The notes: generated by a model not told the origin, from the sequence alone. A DNA stretch of 64,000 bases from Winogradskyella wandonensis (GCF_004346845.1 NZ_SMGI01000001.1:558001-622000), one strand, 5' to 3'; positions 25,361-34,441 are shown, numbered from the stretch's first letter. Numbers and translations are program-made.

Positions 25361-26050
25361 ATGAAACAAGTACTTTTATTAATATCGCTTTTAGTCGTAT
25401 TTTTTACTAGCAATGCCCAAGTAGACCAGTCGCAAACTGGTGCTTGGTATATGTACTTTTACAATCATCAATTCAAGAATAGTCAATTTGGTATTCAGGG
25501 TGATTTGCAATACCGAGATTGGCAAGGGTTGGGTGATATGGAGCAATTACTCTTACGCTCTGGCTTTACCTATACGCCTAAAGATTCTGGTATAATGTTT
25601 ACTCTAGGTTACGCCAACATTACGACTGGTGTTTATGGAGATAATGACGATACGGTAAACGAAAATCGTATTTACCAAGAAGCTCTAATCCCTCAAAAAT
25701 TGGGAAATAGATTTTATATAACACATCGCTTTAGATACGAACAGCGATTTAATGAAGGTCAAGATTTTAGAACGCGTTATCGCTATAACCTATTCTTAAA
25801 TATTCCTATAAACAAAAAAGAGTTAACTGCCAATGCGATTTATGCAGCTCTATATAATGAATTGTTTATAAACGGTCAAGAAGATATTGGCGATGGTAGA
25901 ACAGTAGAGTTGTTTGATAGAAACCGGACATACTTAGGTATGGGCTATGTCTTAAATTCTAAAATAAGATTTCAATTAGGCTGGATGAACCAAAAAACAA
26001 CAAACTGGGGAAAGGGCCAATTACAATTTAGCATGCATCATAATTTTTAA
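25361..26050 (+). CDS. DUF2490 outer-membrane beta-barrel protein
   Basis: The 229-residue protein has a signal peptide ending in SNAQ, then alternating amphipathic strands with aromatic ends (TGAWYMYFYNHQF, RFRYEQRF, FRTRYRYNLFLNI) and a C-terminal strand ending in HNF, typical of outer-membrane barrels. It belongs to DUF2490. Function is unknown. It precedes the carbonic anhydrase gene by 28 bases, so the two are probably one transcript. Confidence 0.85.
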   Translation: MKQVLLLISLLVVFFTSNAQVDQSQTGAWYMYFYNHQFKNSQFGIQGDLQYRDWQGLGDMEQLLLRSGFTYTPKDSGIMFTLGYANITTGVYGDNDDTVNENRIYQEALIPQKLGNRFYITHRFRYEQRFNEGQDFRTRYRYNLFLNIPINKKELTANAIYAALYNELFINGQEDIGDGRTVELFDRNRTYLGMGYVLNSKIRFQLGWMNQKTTNWGKGQLQFSMHHNF

Positions 26051-26078
26051 TAGAAATTAATTTAAAACCAAAAATACA

Positions 26079-26852
26079 ATGAGAAAACTTTTAAATTCAA
26101 TAGTTATCGTAGTACTTGCTATAGGCTACACATCTTGTAGAGAAGCTTCGGCAGAAACAAATACTACAAACAATACAGCTGAAAGTAAGACTGATACGAT
26201 TGTTGAACAAATTCCCGTACAAAGTGTATTAACTGCTGAAGAACAGGCAGATATGACACCTGATGAAATTATCGGGCGCCTTAAAAAAGGAAATGAAAAC
26301 TTTATGCGTAATAACCTTACTAGAAGAGACCATTCTGCCCAACGAGTAGATGCTATGCTAGGTCAATATCCAAAAGCAATTGTATTATCTTGTGTTGATA
26401 GCCGTGTGCCAGTGGAGGATGTTTTTGATTTAGGAATTGGAGATATCTTTGTAGCACGAGTAGCAGGAAATATCGAAAACCCTGATATCGTCGGTTCTAT
26501 GGAATTTGCTACAGCAGTTGCTGGTTCTAAATTAGTAATAGTTATGGGACATACATCTTGTGGCGCTGTAAAGCATGCTATCGATAATACAGATGCAGCA
26601 GCGATGGAAATGTATGCGCTTCAGAATTTATTAGATGAAATTCAACCTTCAATTATAGCTACAGAGAAAAATGGAGAGATTTCGTCAAAAAATACAGAAT
26701 TTACCAATAGTGTTATTACCAAGAATGCTATGGTTACTGTAGAAGATATTCGTAAACAATCACCACAAATGGCAAAATTGGAAAAAGAAGGAAAGATAAA
26801 AATTGTACCGGCAGTATATGATATGGCTACTGGAAAGGTAACGTTTATGTAA
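26079..26852 (+). CDS. exported beta-carbonic anhydrase (lipoprotein)
   Basis: Carbonic anhydrase hydrates CO2 to bicarbonate. The 257-residue protein has zinc ligands Cys105, His158 and Cys161 and the Asp107-Arg109 pair in CVDSR, all expected of beta enzymes. Unusually for this mostly cytoplasmic class, it has a lipoprotein signal with lipid Cys at residue 20 and a Thr/Asn/Glu-rich tether of about 30 residues, so it is anchored outside the cytoplasm. The MscS-like gene follows 12 bases later. Confidence 0.93.
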   Translation: MRKLLNSIVIVVLAIGYTSCREASAETNTTNNTAESKTDTIVEQIPVQSVLTAEEQADMTPDEIIGRLKKGNENFMRNNLTRRDHSAQRVDAMLGQYPKAIVLSCVDSRVPVEDVFDLGIGDIFVARVAGNIENPDIVGSMEFATAVAGSKLVIVMGHTSCGAVKHAIDNTDAAAMEMYALQNLLDEIQPSIIATEKNGEISSKNTEFTNSVITKNAMVTVEDIRKQSPQMAKLEKEGKIKIVPAVYDMATGKVTFM

Positions 26853-26863
26853 TATTTCTTTTT

Positions 26864-27376
26864 ATGGAATTGTACTATGTAAAAATCATAGAAACACTCG
26901 TTGTGATAACACTTTACATCTTATTACGACGAGTTGTTTTTAATATCGTTTCTAAAACACTTTTAAGAAAACTAATTCATAAATCACGAGGAATAGTTAT
27001 TCGTAAAGTTTTAAATCTTCTACTAGCAACTATCTGTGGGATATTTATTTTAGTGATATGGGGCGTTAAACAATCTGATTTATTAGTTTTTTTAGGGTCA
27101 ATACTGGCAGTCGTTGGTGTCGCTTTTTTTGCGCAATGGTCATTATTATCTAACATTACCTCTAGTATAATAATTTTCTTTAATCATCCAGTTAAATTGA
27201 ATGATTCAATAATTATTTTAGAGGGTAAAGACTATGTTCTAGAGGGCGTAGTAGTTAATATTGGCTTGTTTTTTGTAACATTAAGAACTACGGATTTAAG
27301 CGAAATAACCTTACCTAATAACATATTTATTCAGAAGAGCATAAAAAATATAACTCAAAACTTTAATGAGAATTAG
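26864..27376 (+). CDS. small MscS-family mechanosensitive channel protein
   Basis: The 170-residue protein has two N-terminal membrane helices and the MscS core: LGSILAVVGVAFFAQWSLLSNITSSIIIFFNHPVKLNDSIII, covering the pore helix and the start of the beta domain, then VNIGLFFVTLRTTDLSEITLPNN. It ends soon after the beta domain, so the cytoplasmic alpha/beta cage of canonical MscS (286 residues) is largely missing. Short members of the family exist, so this need not be a truncation. It is the last gene of the DUF2490-carbonic anhydrase run. Confidence 0.85.
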   Translation: MELYYVKIIETLVVITLYILLRRVVFNIVSKTLLRKLIHKSRGIVIRKVLNLLLATICGIFILVIWGVKQSDLLVFLGSILAVVGVAFFAQWSLLSNITSSIIIFFNHPVKLNDSIIILEGKDYVLEGVVVNIGLFFVTLRTTDLSEITLPNNIFIQKSIKNITQNFNEN

Positions 27377-27402
27377 TATTAATATATCAGCGGATTTTAT
27401 AC

Positions 27403-27432
27403 AAAATGGTGTCAAGAAAAGCACCATTTTTT
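27403..27432. terminator. bidirectional terminator between the MscS and SDR genes
   Basis: AAAATGGTG (27403-27411) pairs with CACCATTTT (27422-27430), followed by T on the plus strand and by a shorter T run on the minus strand. Confidence 0.85.
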
Positions 27433-27437
27433 ATGTA

Positions 27438-28229
27438 TCACCTTACCTTACTTTTTTTTACAACCTTGTGAAGAAGCTTAGGAAAAAAACGCTTTAGATA
27501 TATACCAAATCGTTCTTTGCCGCCAATATAGGCTTCAAACTTTTTATTAGAAATTGCTTTAATCATTTGTTTGGCAAATTTTTCTACTGGCATTCCATTT
27601 TCTGTGGCTTCGTCGTGTTCATTTAACTCAGAACCATCACCTGTAAGTGCATTTCGTGATACGTTTGTATTTACAAAACCAGGACAAATAAGCGTTACAT
27701 TGATACCATCATTTTCGTGTTCCATTCGCAGAACATCAAAGAAACCGTGCAGTGCATGCTTGGCACCGCAATAACCAGAGCGATATGGCGAACCAAATTT
27801 TCCCATTAAACTCGTTACTGTAACGTATTGTCCTGATTTTTGCTTAATAAAGTAGGGAAGAAGTGCCTTAGACAAGGCAACAGTTCCTAAATAATCAACC
27901 TCTATGAGTTTTTTGTCTACAGAAATATCGGTGTCTATAATTAACGACCGTTGACTTATACCTCCATTGTTTATAAGAATATCAATAGCACCAAAAAATG
28001 ATATAGCTTTGTCAACCGCAGATATCATTAGATTATAATCCGATAAATCAAATGGCAGAACAGCGATGTTATGCTGATTCCTACATGTGGCCTTTACTTT
28101 ATTTAATTCTGCTTCTCGTCTTGATGAAAGGATAAGCTTGACATTTAATTTAGAAAACTCTAGAGCCAATGCTTTTCCTATTCCGCTAGAGGCACCAGTA
28201 ATCCAAACGATTTTATTTTCAAAATTCAT
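27438..28229 (-). CDS. short-chain dehydrogenase/reductase (SDR)
   Basis: The 263-residue protein has the classical cofactor motif TGASSGIGKALA at residues 11-22, NNGG (NAG variant) near 88-91, the catalytic Ser in VTSLMGKFG and the YCGAK (YxxxK) at about 154-158. C-terminal basic and aromatic residues resemble the DHRS7-like group. The substrate is unknown. It is divergent from menC with 95 bases between. Confidence 0.9.
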   Translation of the reverse strand: MNFENKIVWITGASSGIGKALALEFSKLNVKLILSSRREAELNKVKATCRNQHNIAVLPFDLSDYNLMISAVDKAISFFGAIDILINNGGISQRSLIIDTDISVDKKLIEVDYLGTVALSKALLPYFIKQKSGQYVTVTSLMGKFGSPYRSGYCGAKHALHGFFDVLRMEHENDGINVTLICPGFVNTNVSRNALTGDGSELNEHDEATENGMPVEKFAKQMIKAISNKKFEAYIGGKERFGIYLKRFFPKLLHKVVKKSKVR

Positions 28230-28309
28230 TCTATATAATTGAGTCTTAAAATTAGGAATTCTACCCTAATTCTTAATTACATACTCAAAATTTTCACTAA
28301 TAATTTCAG

Positions 28310-28317
28310 TATCTTTG
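28310..28317 (+). promoter_or_regulatory. -7 element TATCTTTG before menC
   Basis: It fits TAnnTTTG and ends 7 bases before the menC ATG. Confidence 0.55.
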
Positions 28318-28324
28318 GACGGTT

Positions 28325-29362
28325 ATGATAACTGCTTCTTACCAAAAATATACTCTCAAATTTAAACAACCTAGTGGTACTTCTAGAGGTGTTATGACTA
28401 CTAAGGAAACTTGGTTTATTCGACTTGAAAAAGACGGTAAGATTGGTATTGGTGAATGTGGGATTTTAAGAGGGCTTTCTGTCGATGATAGACCCGACTA
28501 CGAAGAAAAGCTTAAATGGGTGTGCAATAACATTAATCGCGGTGTTGATAAATTGGTTACATTTTTAATAGACTGGCCGAGTATTCAAATTGGTTTAGAA
28601 ACTGCTTACCAATCATTAATTTCGGAGGATACTTTTAATATTTTTCCTTCAAAATTTGCCTTAGGAGGCGATTCTATTCCTATAAATGGTTTGGTTTGGA
28701 TGGGAGATGAAGCCTTTATGCGAAAACAGGTTAAAGAAAAAATTGCAGCTGGTTTTAAATGTATAAAACTTAAAATCGGAGCCATCGATTTTCAGACCGA
28801 ACTAGATATACTAAAGTCTATCCGAAAAGAATTTTCAGTTTCGGATATTGAATTGCGAGTGGATGCCAATGGTGCTTTTCTTCCAAAAGAAGCTTTGGAA
28901 AAGCTCAAACGTCTTTCAGAATATGAGTTGCATTCTATCGAGCAGCCAATACAACCAAGGCAATTTGACGAAATGGCAAGACTTTGCGAAACATCTCCAA
29001 TTGATATAGCGCTTGATGAAGAGCTTATAGGTGTTTATTTCGATAATAAAAGAGAAGATATGCTTTCTGCCATAAAACCTCAATACATTATTTTAAAGCC
29101 AAGTTTAGTAGGCGGTTTTGCAAGTTCGGAACGTTGGATAGACATAGCAGAACAACATAATGTAAAATGGTGGGTTACAAGTGCTCTAGAAAGCAACGTT
29201 GGTCTAAACGCTATTGCGCAATGGACATACACACTTAATAACAATATGCCGCAGGGCTTAGGAACAGGAGGTTTATTTACAAATAATTTTTCGTCGCCAT
29301 TGATTGTAAAAAATGGTACTTTGCGTTACGATAAAACAATGGATTGGGAATTTAATATTTAA
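28325..29362 (+). CDS. menC: o-succinylbenzoate synthase (enolase superfamily)
   Basis: MenC dehydrates SHCHC to o-succinylbenzoate. The 345-residue protein has the KxK acid/base motif in IKLKIGA, metal ligands in RVDANGA, SIEQP and ALDEEL, and the second Lys in ILKPSLVGG, all characteristic of the muconate-lactonising subgroup. Dipeptide epimerases share this fold, but the following menE two genes on makes the menaquinone role likely. Confidence 0.9.
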   Translation: MITASYQKYTLKFKQPSGTSRGVMTTKETWFIRLEKDGKIGIGECGILRGLSVDDRPDYEEKLKWVCNNINRGVDKLVTFLIDWPSIQIGLETAYQSLISEDTFNIFPSKFALGGDSIPINGLVWMGDEAFMRKQVKEKIAAGFKCIKLKIGAIDFQTELDILKSIRKEFSVSDIELRVDANGAFLPKEALEKLKRLSEYELHSIEQPIQPRQFDEMARLCETSPIDIALDEELIGVYFDNKREDMLSAIKPQYIILKPSLVGGFASSERWIDIAEQHNVKWWVTSALESNVGLNAIAQWTYTLNNNMPQGLGTGGLFTNNFSSPLIVKNGTLRYDKTMDWEFNI

Positions 29363-29365
29363 TAC

Positions 29366-30301
29366 ATGAATTATATACAACAAGCTTATAAAGGAAAGTT
29401 AGATACCTGGATGGTAATTATTACTACCATGATTGTTTCGGGTGTTTTTGTCTTAAACTTTGTCGCTTATCTGTTTTCTTCTCCAGAAGATTTAGAGGCG
29501 TCTTACGATTTAATGAAAAGCTGGGATTCTAACCTTATGCTAATTATTAATTTAGGGTTGTTTGTACCACTTTTGTTGCTTTTGTTTGTGTTTGTAAAGT
29601 ATGTGCACCAAAGGAGTATATTATCCTTAACCACATCACGACCTAAGGTAGATTTTAAGCGTATTTTTTTCTCTTTTTTCTTAATCGTTGGTTTTACCAT
29701 TACCACATTTGCTATTGGGTATTATTACGATTCCTCTGATATTGTTTATCAGTTTAATCCGGGTAAATTTGCCATTTTGTTTGTTATTTGCGTGCTGTTA
29801 TTTCCTTTTCAGATTGGATTAGAAGAGTATCTATTTAGAGGTTACCTAATGCAGCATATTGGTGTAATTGTTAAAAATAAATGGTTTCCGTTACTATTAA
29901 CATCTGTCTTATTTGGCATAATGCATAGCGCAAATCCTGAAGTTGCGGAGATTGGTTATTTTAAAATGATGATTTTTTACGTAGGCACAGGATTGTTATT
30001 AGGAATAATGACCTTAATGGACGAAGGTTTAGAATTGGCATTGGGTTTTCATTTAGGAAATAATCTTTTAGCAGCTTTATTAATTACCTCGGACTGGTCA
30101 GCTTTACAGACAGATGCCATGTTTAAAAATACGGCAGAACAAGGTATAAGTTCCATAACAGAAATTCTGGCTCCAGTTATTATCGTTTATCCTATTTTAC
30201 TTTTTATCCTTGCGAAAACTTATGGATGGAATAACTGGAAAGAACGTCTTTTTGGAAAAGTAGTACCGCCACCAAAAGAGGATTACAAAATATTAGATTA
30301 A
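29366..30301 (+). CDS. CPBP-family intramembrane glutamic protease
   Basis: The 311-residue protein has about eight membrane helices and the CPBP (Rce1/Abi) motifs EEYLFRGYL (EExxxR), FGIMHSANPE (FxxxH) and HLGNN (HxxxN). These are membrane-embedded proteases. It sits between menC and menE, 3 bases after menC and overlapping menE by one base, so it is translated together with them, though no link to menaquinone is known. Substrate is unknown. Confidence 0.92.
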   Translation: MNYIQQAYKGKLDTWMVIITTMIVSGVFVLNFVAYLFSSPEDLEASYDLMKSWDSNLMLIINLGLFVPLLLLLFVFVKYVHQRSILSLTTSRPKVDFKRIFFSFFLIVGFTITTFAIGYYYDSSDIVYQFNPGKFAILFVICVLLFPFQIGLEEYLFRGYLMQHIGVIVKNKWFPLLLTSVLFGIMHSANPEVAEIGYFKMMIFYVGTGLLLGIMTLMDEGLELALGFHLGNNLLAALLITSDWSALQTDAMFKNTAEQGISSITEILAPVIIVYPILLFILAKTYGWNNWKERLFGKVVPPPKEDYKILD

Positions 30302-31383
30302 TGACACCACAGTTTAATAAAATACATAACCGATTTAAGTTTAATGGGCATTATTTTAGTCACGAAGAGCTAAAGGAAGTTGCCTATAGTTTGGTAAAAG
30401 AAGGTAAAAATTACGAACAAGCTACAGGTGATTTTTTATTAGATTGGCTAAATGATAACGATTATATCCATGTTAATACCTCTGGTTCTACGGGTAAACC
30501 AAAATCTATAAAACTGCAGAAGCAAGCTATGGTGCATTCTGCCATAGCTACGGGCAATTTTTTTAAACTGGAGCCAGGTAATAAAGCATTAAATTGTCTG
30601 CCTAGTCATTACATCGCAGGAAAAATGATGCTTGTAAGAGCTATGATTTTAGGACTTGAGATAGACTGTGTAGAGCCAAGTACACATCCTATTTTCGATT
30701 ACGAAACCCAATACGATTTTAGTGCGATGATTCCGCTACAATTAAAACACGTAATCAATTATACCCAAAACATAAAAACAATAATTGTTGGTGGTTCTAA
30801 AATAACACAACCTTTGCTAGAACGAATCAAACAGAGCACGTCAGTTTTTTACGAAACGTATGGAATGACGGAAACTGTTACTCATGTGGCGCTTAAGCCA
30901 TTAGAGTCTAAACGACAAAAAGGTAGTGATACCTTTACAGCGTTACCAGAAGTTGTTTTTACACAAGACCAAAGAGACTGTTTAGTTATTGATGCTCCTA
31001 ATTTAACTGAGGAAAAATTAATAACTAATGATATTGTAGAACTGCTGTCATCTACACAGTTTAAATGGCTTGGACGCTACGATAACGTTATTAATTCTGG
31101 CGGTGTTAAGCTTTTTCCGGAACAGATTGAGGATAAGTTACATGCCGTAATCGATGAGCGATTTATTGTAGCTTCTGAACCCGATGATTCTCTCGGCGAA
31201 AAATTAGTGCTAATTATAGAAAATCCTCGCGATTCTGTCGATAGTTTTAAAACTCGTATTAATCATCTAAAAGGCTTAACAAAGTACGAAGTCCCAAAAG
31301 AAATATACACCGTTAATAGGTTTTTAGAAACCGCTAATGGTAAAATACAGCGTAAAAAAACTATTAATTCTGTTTTAGGGTAG
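30301..31383 (+). CDS. menE: o-succinylbenzoate-CoA ligase
   Basis: The adenylating enzyme activates o-succinylbenzoate to its CoA ester. The 360-residue protein has the phosphate loop NTSGSTGKPKSIKL near residues 58-71, YETYGMTETVTHVALK, WLGRYDNVINSGGVKLFPEQIE and a final Lys in NGKIQRKK for the adenylation half-reaction. It is shorter than most AMP-binding enzymes because the N-terminal region is reduced, which is usual for Bacteroidota MenE. Its ATG overlaps the stop of the protease gene. Confidence 0.93.
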   Translation: MTPQFNKIHNRFKFNGHYFSHEELKEVAYSLVKEGKNYEQATGDFLLDWLNDNDYIHVNTSGSTGKPKSIKLQKQAMVHSAIATGNFFKLEPGNKALNCLPSHYIAGKMMLVRAMILGLEIDCVEPSTHPIFDYETQYDFSAMIPLQLKHVINYTQNIKTIIVGGSKITQPLLERIKQSTSVFYETYGMTETVTHVALKPLESKRQKGSDTFTALPEVVFTQDQRDCLVIDAPNLTEEKLITNDIVELLSSTQFKWLGRYDNVINSGGVKLFPEQIEDKLHAVIDERFIVASEPDDSLGEKLVLIIENPRDSVDSFKTRINHLKGLTKYEVPKEIYTVNRFLETANGKIQRKKTINSVLG

Positions 31384-31474
31384 TTTACTCATCTAAGTAT
31401 AAGGTTTACTCATTCTACATTTTATATCATCGGTATCGCATTTAGTTTTATAGAAACTTTTAAATGCAGAACCA

Positions 31475-32086
31475 ATGAAAACGCTAATCCAACTGGTTAT
31501 CGTATTGTTTATAACAATACAACTCAATAGCCAAGAAAAACATGTAGAAACCGAATCTGTAACCCTAGAAAACCTTTTTACATTTATTGTAGACCATTTC
31601 GAGGACGATGGTAATCCGCAGAACATCACCTTTTTATTAAAAACACATTCAGGTAGTTTTTCGAACGAAGACAAATTTATCTTAAAACAAACCTTTAAAC
31701 TACTTTCAAAACGTCTTACAGAAGATGATTTTATTAGCATTGCTACTTATAACCATTACAGCGGCATCGCACTTGCCAAAACACCAGCTACACATCTAAA
31801 AAAGATGTTATACGCTGTTGAGCATCCAAAAGAAAGCATCGAAGCATTTGCCAAAGATGGTATTGAGTTTGCCTATAAGTACGCCGACGTAAATTTTGAA
31901 GAAGATTATGACAATAAAGTCATCATGATTCGCCTTCCAGAGCGTAAAGTTCTAGGTAATAATTCAGTAAAACCTAGTTTGGCAACTGTAGCTACAGCGA
32001 CAACTAAACAAAAAGGTAATGGCACTGCAATAGTACTATCTGCATTGGCGCTTTTACCAGAAATCATTCAAGTTATTAAAGATTAA
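31475..32086 (+). CDS. secreted VWA-like protein lacking a metal site
   Basis: The 203-residue product has a signal peptide (ending near residue 20, LNSQ). Residues 52-161 align with the VWA domain of the next gene: TFLLKTHSGS with TFLIDVSGS, LKQTFKLLSKRLTEDDFISIATY with LKSAFKLLVNQLRKEDKVSIVVY, and GIEFAYKYADVNF with GINLAYKLAEKNF. The metal-site Asp of DxSxS is Lys-Thr-His here, and the TDGD motif is replaced by IRLP. The tail holds a Thr/Ala stretch and a hydrophobic segment. So it is a VWA-derived protein without metal binding. It precedes its intact relative by 22 bases. Confidence 0.7.
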   Translation: MKTLIQLVIVLFITIQLNSQEKHVETESVTLENLFTFIVDHFEDDGNPQNITFLLKTHSGSFSNEDKFILKQTFKLLSKRLTEDDFISIATYNHYSGIALAKTPATHLKKMLYAVEHPKESIEAFAKDGIEFAYKYADVNFEEDYDNKVIMIRLPERKVLGNNSVKPSLATVATATTKQKGNGTAIVLSALALLPEIIQVIKD

Positions 32087-32108
32087 ACATTCTCTAAACA
32101 CATTTATT

Positions 32109-34421
32109 ATGAAAAATTTATTACAACTATTCACAATTCTAATTGTAGCACTTCAGCTTCAAGCGCAACAAATCACCGTATCAGGTATTGTTACGGCCGC
32201 TAGTGACGGATTGCCATTACCAGGCGTTAATGTTATTGTTAAAGGCACAGCAAACGGAACTCAAACAGATTTTGATGGTAAATATACTATCAATGCAATT
32301 GTCGGAGACCAATTAGTTTTCTCATTTGTAAGTATGAAGACATCAACTCGCACAATTGGTAAAAACCCAATTATTAATGTGGCTATGGAGGAAGATTCGG
32401 CAGCACTAGATGAAGTAGTAATTACTGGTTATTCTACAGGACGAAACTATTCTCCACCATCAAAAGCACAGTTAAAACGCAGAGCTCAGAAAGCATATCA
32501 TAATAAGATTGCTAGTCAAATAAATGGAAATTCTATCTCTCGTGCACTACAAGGTCAAGTTACGGGTGTAAATGTAAACACGGGTTCGGGGCAACCTGGA
32601 CAGACATCACAAATTATTATTAGAGGTAGCGCTTCTTTGTCTGGAAATAGAGAGCCTCTTTATATCATAGATGGAGTTCCAGTTAATGCAAATAAAGTGA
32701 AGCATCTTAATCCAGATAACATCAAATCGGTTTCAGTTTTAAAAGATGCAAGTGCTACATCCATTTATGGCAGCCGTGCTAGTAATGGAGCCATAGTAAT
32801 AAGTACTAATGGAACAAAAGTTAAAAATGCCAATAAGCTTTACATTATTGATGGTGTACCTGTAAAAAAGGAGGACAATTACATCGCTGAGAACTTACCC
32901 AAAACTCAGATTGATACTAAAATCGAATACTCTAAAGCCGAAGCTAAAAGAAAGTTTGGAAAAGTCGCTAAGGAAGGCTGTATAGTTATAACAACTAAAC
33001 AAGGTAACTTTAGAATACAGTCTAATGAGACGTATGCGGTTATAGAGGAGAATAGTTTTGAAAGAACTACACTTTCACCTTTGTCTACGTTTTCTATCGA
33101 TGTTGATAAGGCCTCTTATAGTAATGTAAGACGGATGATTAACAGTGGTGAATCTATTCAGCCAGATGCCGTGAAGATTGAAGAAATGGTTAATTACTTT
33201 AATTATGATTATCCTCAGCCAACTGACGAACATCCATTTTCTATAAACACTGAAGTTGTTAAAACGCCTTGGCATACAGATACACAGCTCGTTAGAATTG
33301 GGCTTCAAGGAAAAACGTACAAAAACGAAGAATTACCGCTATCTAACTTAACGTTTTTAATCGACGTCTCGGGTTCAATGGGTAGTCCCAATAAATTGCC
33401 ACTTCTAAAATCGGCATTTAAATTATTGGTTAATCAACTGCGAAAAGAAGATAAGGTTTCCATAGTTGTATATGCTGGTGCAGCAGGCGTGGTACTAGAG
33501 CCAACTTCAGGAGACAAAAAAGCGAAGATTATTGCGGCTTTAGATAATTTAAATTCTGGAGGTTCTACAGCTGGTGGCGCTGGGATAAACCTTGCTTATA
33601 AATTGGCTGAGAAGAACTTTAAAGAGAATGGAAATAACAGAGTGATTTTAGCAACTGATGGCGATTTTAATGTGGGAGAATCTAGTGATAAGGCTATGGA
33701 GAAACTCATTGAAGAAAAACGTAAATCAGGTGTGTTTTTATCGGTTTTAGGTTTTGGATACGGGAATTATAAAGACTCAAAATTAGAGACTTTAGCTGAT
33801 AAAGGAAATGGTAATCATGCCTATATCGATACCATGCAAGAAGCTAATAAAGTTTTCGGGAAAGAATTTGGAGGCACGCTTTATACGATTGCTAAGGATG
33901 TGAAAATTCAAGTTGAATTTAATCCTAACAAAGTACAGGCTTATAGACTTATTGGTTACGAAAATAGATTGCTTAATGACGAAGATTTTGTGGATGACAC
34001 TAAAGATGCAGGTGAATTAGGTAGCGGACATACTGTGACAGCTTTATATGAAGTAGTGCCTACTGGAATAGAAACAAAATATTTAAATAATGTCGCAGAT
34101 TTAAAGTATACAGAAAACAAGGTTAGCGATAACTATAACGATGAATTGTTTACCGTAAAATTTAGATACAAAAAACCAGATGAAAATCAGAGTATAGAAA
34201 TGGTTCATGTACAAAATACTAATATCGTTCAAGCATCCGAGGATATGAACTTTGCTTCTGCTGTGGCTCTGTTTGGAATGCAACTAAGACAATCACAATA
34301 TTTTAATAATGCTTCAGTAGAAAAAGTCTTAGAACTTGCCGAGAGTGGAAGAGGTGAAGATAAAGATGGCTATAGAGCAGAGTTTATTAGATTGGTAAAA
34401 TCTTCTAATACAACTTACTAA
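32109..34421 (+). CDS. secreted VWA protein with carboxypeptidase-regulatory and TonB-plug-like N-terminus (YfbK-like)
   Basis: The 770-residue protein has a signal peptide ending in LQAQ; a carboxypeptidase-D-regulatory-like domain (about 22-100, VSGIVTAASDGLPLPGVNVIVKG); a TonB-plug-like domain (about 130-240, with IIIRGSASLSG and LKDASATSIYG); a partial second copy of the plug end (LYIIDGVPV recurs at 184-192 and 244-252); then a YfbK-type VWA module. That module opens with LSTFSIDVDKASYSNVRR, has a complete metal site (Asp419, Ser421, Ser423, Thr487, Asp517) and ends with a DUF3520-like domain. No barrel domain follows the plug. It is probably anchored to or secreted across the outer membrane; function is unknown. 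Confidence 0.88.
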   Translation: MKNLLQLFTILIVALQLQAQQITVSGIVTAASDGLPLPGVNVIVKGTANGTQTDFDGKYTINAIVGDQLVFSFVSMKTSTRTIGKNPIINVAMEEDSAALDEVVITGYSTGRNYSPPSKAQLKRRAQKAYHNKIASQINGNSISRALQGQVTGVNVNTGSGQPGQTSQIIIRGSASLSGNREPLYIIDGVPVNANKVKHLNPDNIKSVSVLKDASATSIYGSRASNGAIVISTNGTKVKNANKLYIIDGVPVKKEDNYIAENLPKTQIDTKIEYSKAEAKRKFGKVAKEGCIVITTKQGNFRIQSNETYAVIEENSFERTTLSPLSTFSIDVDKASYSNVRRMINSGESIQPDAVKIEEMVNYFNYDYPQPTDEHPFSINTEVVKTPWHTDTQLVRIGLQGKTYKNEELPLSNLTFLIDVSGSMGSPNKLPLLKSAFKLLVNQLRKEDKVSIVVYAGAAGVVLEPTSGDKKAKIIAALDNLNSGGSTAGGAGINLAYKLAEKNFKENGNNRVILATDGDFNVGESSDKAMEKLIEEKRKSGVFLSVLGFGYGNYKDSKLETLADKGNGNHAYIDTMQEANKVFGKEFGGTLYTIAKDVKIQVEFNPNKVQAYRLIGYENRLLNDEDFVDDTKDAGELGSGHTVTALYEVVPTGIETKYLNNVADLKYTENKVSDNYNDELFTVKFRYKKPDENQSIEMVHVQNTNIVQASEDMNFASAVALFGMQLRQSQYFNNASVEKVLELAESGRGEDKDGYRAEFIRLVKSSNTTY

Positions 34422-34441
34422 TTCAATATCTTATATAAAAC

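Noticed and set aside
31475-32086. A pseudogene or frameshifted part of the VWA gene
   Set aside because: The frame is intact, has its own signal peptide and start, and the lost residues are substitutions, not frame errors.
32109-34421. A SusC-type receptor, from the plug motifs
   Set aside because: No beta-barrel follows; the C-terminal half is a VWA module and there is no SusD gene.
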